Assembly: GCA_017414845.1 (NCBI GenBank)
Contig: JAFQJY010000016.1
Coordinates: forward strand, 1 to 9,821
Direction: 5' to 3'
DNA from: Alphaproteobacteria bacterium
GTDB lineage: Bacteria; Pseudomonadota; Alphaproteobacteria; RF32; UBA3637
DNA length: 9,821 nt
The notes under the pieces are model-generated. The model was not told the DNA's origin. It ran no database searches and saw only the letters and a list, made by a program, of their open reading frames with translations. Shown piece after piece: positions 7,602 to 9,821 of the stretch. The position numbers and the translations under genes were made by a program. The first letter of the stretch is position 1; every line of letters starts with the position of its first letter.

Positions 7602-7630
7602 TTGAAAAAGATGAAAACGCCTGATATACT
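7602..7630 (+). promoter_or_regulatory. Sigma-70 promoter for tRNA-Arg and the downstream EAL-like genes
   Basis: TTGAAA (7602-7607), a 17-nt spacer and TATACT (7625-7630), with a start predicted near 7637, 9 nt before the mature tRNA. An A7 tract at 7591-7597 lies 4 nt above the -35. The promoter faces away from the mlaE promoter, whose -35 is 43 bp away. Confidence 0.75.
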
Positions 7631-7645
7631 TCAAAATTGTCGGTT

Positions 7646-7722
7646 GTTCCCGTAGCTCAGCTGGATAGAGCACAGGATTCCTAATCCTGGGGCCGTGGGT
7701 TCGAATCCCGCCGGGAACACCA
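7646..7722 (+). tRNA. tRNA-Arg (anticodon CCU, CCA end encoded)
   Basis: A complete 77-nt cloverleaf. The acceptor stem GTTCCCG (7646-7652) pairs fully with CGGGAAC (7712-7718), followed by discriminator A and encoded CCA (7720-7722). D stem GCTC/GAGC (7655-7658/7668-7671); anticodon stem CAGGA/TCCTG (7673-7677/7685-7689) with loop TTCCTAA, anticodon CCT at 7680-7682, reading AGG. The T arm is GTGGG/CCCGC with loop TTCGAAT. Variable loop is 5 nt. All standard invariant positions (T33, TTC, CCA) are present. No terminator follows, so the primary transcript probably continues into the gene 25 nt downstream. Confidence 0.97.
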
Positions 7723-7747
7723 CAAATATCAAAGGGGAACGAGAAAA

Positions 7748-8401
7748 GTGTCAGGTCAGAAAATGGTTAAAAAGCCTTTGCCTCTTACGGCGCTGGGTGA
7801 GGTAAAAAGTCTTTTGGAAAAGGTAGAATGTACCGATTTTTTGAAAAAAACTGTCGTGTTTTCTCTTGTTTCCGGACAGGTTAAAATGACAAGGTGGCGT
7901 TTTTCCTTGGAAGCGCTTGAAAAAAAACTGCTTCATACACTGGATTTAAAGGCTGAAAAAGCGCTTTTTTATTCGCTGAGACCTTTAATGGATAAAAGAT
8001 TGTTGGAAGTTATTCCCGTTCAAGAAAATCTTTGTTTACCTCTTACAATAAAAACGGTTTTGGAAAGAGATTTGTCGGGATTTAAAAATCTGACGGTTTT
8101 GTTGGATATTGCTGAAATTTTTCAAGATGTCGGCGCTTATGAAACAGCAAGAGATAAACTGAAACAAAACGATATTCAAGTCGCTGTGGATATGAATGCA
8201 ACGGAACTTGACAGATTGGATGCCGATTTGTTGACGGCTGATTTTTTGCGTGTTCCTGCCGGATGCGTGTGGGAAGGGAAAACACCGCTGATATGGAAAA
8301 GGTGTTTAGATGCCAATTATCTGATAGCCGGAAAAGAAAAAGGGGTTGTCCTTTTTGAAGGCCCTGCCATAGATGCTTTCTGTCAGGCATTGGAGGTTTG
8401 A
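7748..8401 (+). CDS. Hypothetical protein, possible degenerate EAL-like domain
   Basis: A 217-residue soluble protein without signal peptide or membrane span; I do not recognise a named family. Residues about 114-170 follow the EAL-fold pattern: VLLDIAEIFQD (117-127) where active enzymes have L-E-I-T-E, a helix to residue 140, IQVAVDMN (143-150) where they have IALDDFG, and ADFLRVP (164-170) where they have D-xIKID. Key catalytic acids and the metal site are altered, so phosphodiesterase activity is unlikely; a c-di-GMP-binding or purely structural role is possible. GTG 7748 has AAAGGGG at 7731-7737 ahead; ATG 7763, five codons in, is an alternative. It lies 25 nt after the tRNA and ends in TGA immediately before the next ATG in the same frame. 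Domain assignment is by pattern only. Confidence 0.65.
   Translation: MSGQKMVKKPLPLTALGEVKSLLEKVECTDFLKKTVVFSLVSGQVKMTRWRFSLEALEKKLLHTLDLKAEKALFYSLRPLMDKRLLEVIPVQENLCLPLTIKTVLERDLSGFKNLTVLLDIAEIFQDVGAYETARDKLKQNDIQVAVDMNATELDRLDADLLTADFLRVPAGCVWEGKTPLIWKRCLDANYLIAGKEKGVVLFEGPAIDAFCQALEV
8392..8396 (+). promoter_or_regulatory. Ribosome binding site of the second EAL-like gene
   Basis: GGAGG lies 5 nt before ATG 8402 and inside the last codons of the upstream gene. It argues that the second frame is initiated on its own rather than only by readthrough of the TGA at 8399-8401. Confidence 0.75.
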
Positions 8402-9514
8402 ATGTACCATTTTTTTGATGCACTGCAAAAAGTAAAAGAGGGGAACGGATGGCTGTTAGAGTTGGATTGGCGTCATTTGGAAACACCGTTGACAGAACAA
8501 CAGGATAAAGATATAGACGAATACCTGTCTGCTTTTGAAAAGAAAGAAGAGGGCGTCCTTTTCCCTCTTAAAAATCGGTTGTTTGTTTATCTGGAAAAAG
8601 GGAAAGATGTTCATGCGCTGATGCGAAAAGTTCATTTTACAAATGATTTGACGCATTTGACGGGGGGACAGGAAATGTGTAAACCCTATAATCCGGAAAA
8701 GGATAAATTGTTTTTGAAAACGCTTTACGAAGAGGAAGTCAGTAAAGGTTTGGCAACGGCAATGCCTTTTTTTGAGGATAGTTCTCCTTTTTTAACGCCT
8801 GAAATTTTAAAGATATTTGAAAGTCTGTTTGAAACGGTTGATATGACGCCCTTCTTACGTTCTCAGACGGTGTGTATTGTTCCTGAAAAAGGGCAGGTGC
8901 TTACTGTCGGAGAAGAGGTGTTTGTTTCCGTTCCCGAACTTAAAAGAAGTATTTGTCCGTTGTTGGATATTAAAACGGATGTATGGCTCTATCAAAGATG
9001 GTGCCAAAAGATGGATGTCGCATTTTTAAAAGCGCTGGTTAAATATCCTTTTCCGAAAACAAAAATGTATATCAATTTATCCGTTGTATCTGTTTTATCG
9101 GAGGAATTTAAAGCGTTTGATAAACATTTAACGGGTTTAGAGCGACACAATACCGCAATACAATTTTCATTATCAGATGTGATGACGCATCTTAAAACGT
9201 ATGAAAGAGTAGTTCCTGTTTTGAAAAAAAGAGGCTATCAGATTATTTTGGATAAAGTATTACCCAAATCGTATGCGTTACTCAGAAAAGATGTTTTTGG
9301 GGCAGATAAAGTAAAATTGTGGTGGTCGGCAGAATTTTGTAAAACCGTTGCTGATGTGAGGTTTTTGAAACGGATTAAAGAAACAGGGACAACAAAATTG
9401 ATGATGGGACATATTGACGATAAAAGCGCCCTTTCTGTCGGACAGGCACTCGGTATAACACACTATCAGGGATATTATATTCAAAAACTTTTGTTTAAGG
9501 CACTCTATAAATGA
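8402..9514 (+). CDS. Catalytically degenerate EAL-domain protein
   Basis: A 370-residue soluble protein. The C-terminal half (about 185-365) has the layout of an EAL domain: YINLSVV (223-229, the NLS strand), IQFSLSDV (253-260, in place of L-E-L-T-E), GYQIILDKV (278-286, in place of IALDDFG), ADKVKLWW (301-308, keeping the Lys of IKID), TTKLMMGHID (330-339, where viAEGVE belongs) and ITHYQGYYI (352-360, the conserved QGYY strand). The Asn and Gln-Gly-Tyr are kept but most metal-binding acids are gone, so it is probably not an active c-di-GMP phosphodiesterase. The N-terminal half (1-180) is unrecognised; residues 15-80 could be a remnant sensor or GGDEF-like fold, but the evidence is weak. 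Its ATG follows the TGA of the upstream gene directly and in the same frame. It probably works with that protein. Confidence 0.72.
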   Translation: MYHFFDALQKVKEGNGWLLELDWRHLETPLTEQQDKDIDEYLSAFEKKEEGVLFPLKNRLFVYLEKGKDVHALMRKVHFTNDLTHLTGGQEMCKPYNPEKDKLFLKTLYEEEVSKGLATAMPFFEDSSPFLTPEILKIFESLFETVDMTPFLRSQTVCIVPEKGQVLTVGEEVFVSVPELKRSICPLLDIKTDVWLYQRWCQKMDVAFLKALVKYPFPKTKMYINLSVVSVLSEEFKAFDKHLTGLERHNTAIQFSLSDVMTHLKTYERVVPVLKKRGYQIILDKVLPKSYALLRKDVFGADKVKLWWSAEFCKTVADVRFLKRIKETGTTKLMMGHIDDKSALSVGQALGITHYQGYYIQKLLFKALYK

Positions 9515-9520
9515 TATGAT

Positions 9521-9549
9521 TTGACAAAGGTAAAGAAAAAGAGTAAAGT
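9521..9549 (+). promoter_or_regulatory. Sigma-70 promoter for a small transcription unit
   Basis: A perfect TTGACA -35 (9521-9526), a 17-nt spacer and TAAAGT (9544-9549; four of six consensus bases). The predicted start is near 9556. It begins 6 nt after the stop of the EAL-like gene, so the small gene downstream can be expressed alone. Confidence 0.6.
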
Positions 9550-9615
9550 GGAAAAATCTGAAACTCCGAAACTGTGTTTAGGGCGGATGAGGGGTTAAAG
9601 AGAAAAATAAAAAAG

Positions 9616-9621
9616 AAAGGG
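9616..9621 (+). promoter_or_regulatory. Ribosome binding site of the 32-codon ORF
   Basis: AAAGGG lies 9 nt before ATG 9631, in a purine-rich leader. From 9585 to 9640 the plus strand has no C at all, which would keep this region unstructured and open to ribosomes. Confidence 0.55.
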
Positions 9622-9630
9622 AATAAAAAA

Positions 9631-9729
9631 ATGAAAAAAAGCGTAACAACCATAAGTAGAAATCCTCGCAAACCCGCAGAAACCTACACACACACATCTA
9701 AGTCTTGCTTAGCAATTTTTGAGCGTTAG
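9631..9729 (+). CDS. Putative small protein of 32 residues
   Basis: A short frame starting MKKSVTTISRNPRKPAETY and ending CLAIFER. It is basic in its first half (Lys2, Lys3, Arg10, Arg13, Lys14), has no membrane span and a single Cys at residue 26. I know no matching family. Support for it being real is its setting, not its sequence: its own promoter (9521-9549), a good Shine-Dalgarno at 9616-9621, and a strong terminator hairpin beginning 6 nt after the TAG. The transcript from about 9556 to 9774 would be near 220 nt and hold almost nothing else. Alternatives: an sRNA in which the frame is incidental, or a leader peptide for a gene beyond the right edge, though the promoter-like sequence after the terminator argues against the latter. 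Confidence 0.45.
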   Translation: MKKSVTTISRNPRKPAETYTHTSKSCLAIFER

Positions 9730-9735
9730 TTTTAT

Positions 9736-9774
9736 AAAGCGATTCGCATCGTGGAACGATTCGAATCGCTTTTT
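9736..9774 (+). terminator. Rho-independent terminator
   Basis: A long hairpin: AAAGCGATTCG (9736-9746) pairs fully with CGAATCGCTTT (9762-9772); after one C/T mismatch an inner ATCGT/ACGAT stem (9748-9752/9756-9760) closes a GGA loop. The 3' arm runs into TTTTT and, after GC, ATTTT. It ends the small unit and any read-through from the tRNA-EAL operon. The opposite strand also ends in T/A-rich sequence, so it might work in both directions. Confidence 0.85.
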
Positions 9775-9787
9775 GCATTTTCATCAT

Positions 9788-9816
9788 TTAACAGTATTCA
9801 ACCGACTTTATATAAG
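9788..9816 (+). promoter_or_regulatory. Possible promoter for a gene beyond the right edge
   Basis: TTAACA (9788-9793), a 17-nt spacer and TATAAG (9811-9816), each five of six consensus bases, placed just after the terminator. The transcription start would fall at or beyond the window end, so the gene cannot be seen. The region is AT-rich and a chance match is possible. Confidence 0.4.
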
Positions 9817-9821
9817 AAAGG

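Noticed and set aside
7509..7673. Upstream extension of the mlaE frame to 7673.
   Set aside because: It would run antisense through the tRNA and through mlaE's own promoter, has no MlaE-like sequence, and ATG 7508 has a good ribosome binding site.
7723..7747. Integration site of a mobile element at the tRNA 3' end.
   Set aside because: No integrase, no repeat of the tRNA 3' end and no change in base composition in the window.
8399..8401. Recoding of TGA as tryptophan (as in some reduced alphaproteobacteria), which would fuse the two EAL-like genes.
   Set aside because: cvpA and the pilin-like gene end naturally at TGA, and the proteins here use TGG for Trp, so TGA is a stop.
9587..9598. A three-codon uORF (Met-Arg-Gly, ATG AGG GGT TAA) in the leader of the small unit, using the AGG codon read by the tRNA in this window.
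   Set aside because: It has no properly spaced ribosome binding site and such mini-frames are common by chance; the AGG match is suggestive only.
9705..9720. A small hairpin TTGC-TTA-GCAA followed by five T, which could be a terminator inside the small ORF.
   Set aside because: The stem is only 4 bp and AT-rich; the hairpin at 9736-9772 is far stronger.

Overview
The window looks like chromosomal DNA of a Gram-negative, low-GC (roughly 40%) alphaproteobacterium, probably from a host-associated (gut-type) lineage. Evidence is an outer-membrane assembly lipoprotein (BamD), an Mla-type lipid ABC transporter, a bamD-recN pair and a radA-cvpA pair as often seen in Alphaproteobacteria, and a pilin-like protein whose N-terminus resembles those of gut alphaproteobacteria. 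The lineage is inference; no rRNA is present.

Left part, all on the minus strand (1-7508). Two transcription units run leftwards. Unit 1 starts at a well-formed promoter (TTGAAA-N17-TATAGT) just upstream of mlaE and runs mlaE -> mlaF-like ATPase -> radA -> cvpA -> pilin-like Cys-rich protein -> D,D-carboxypeptidase with a SPOR domain. Gene gaps are 2-17 nt or the genes overlap, so this is one operon mixing envelope lipid transport, DNA repair, an inner-membrane protein, a probable exported or pilus-like protein and peptidoglycan trimming. Unit 2 starts at an extended -10 promoter embedded in the 3' end of the carboxypeptidase gene and runs bamD -> recN; recN leaves the window at base 1.

Right part, all on the plus strand (7602-9821). 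A divergent promoter (TTGAAA-N17-TATACT) drives tRNA-Arg(CCU), and no terminator separates the tRNA from two tightly joined genes for unfamiliar proteins that look like degenerate EAL (c-di-GMP phosphodiesterase-fold) proteins. These two genes lie in the same frame and are separated only by one TGA followed directly by ATG, with a strong Shine-Dalgarno before the second.

The most novel piece is at 9521-9774: a perfect -35 with a plausible -10, a C-free purine-rich leader, a strong Shine-Dalgarno, a 32-codon ORF and a long hairpin terminator. This is a complete miniature transcription unit for a small protein, or an sRNA with coding capacity. A further promoter-like sequence at the right edge suggests another rightward gene beyond the window.
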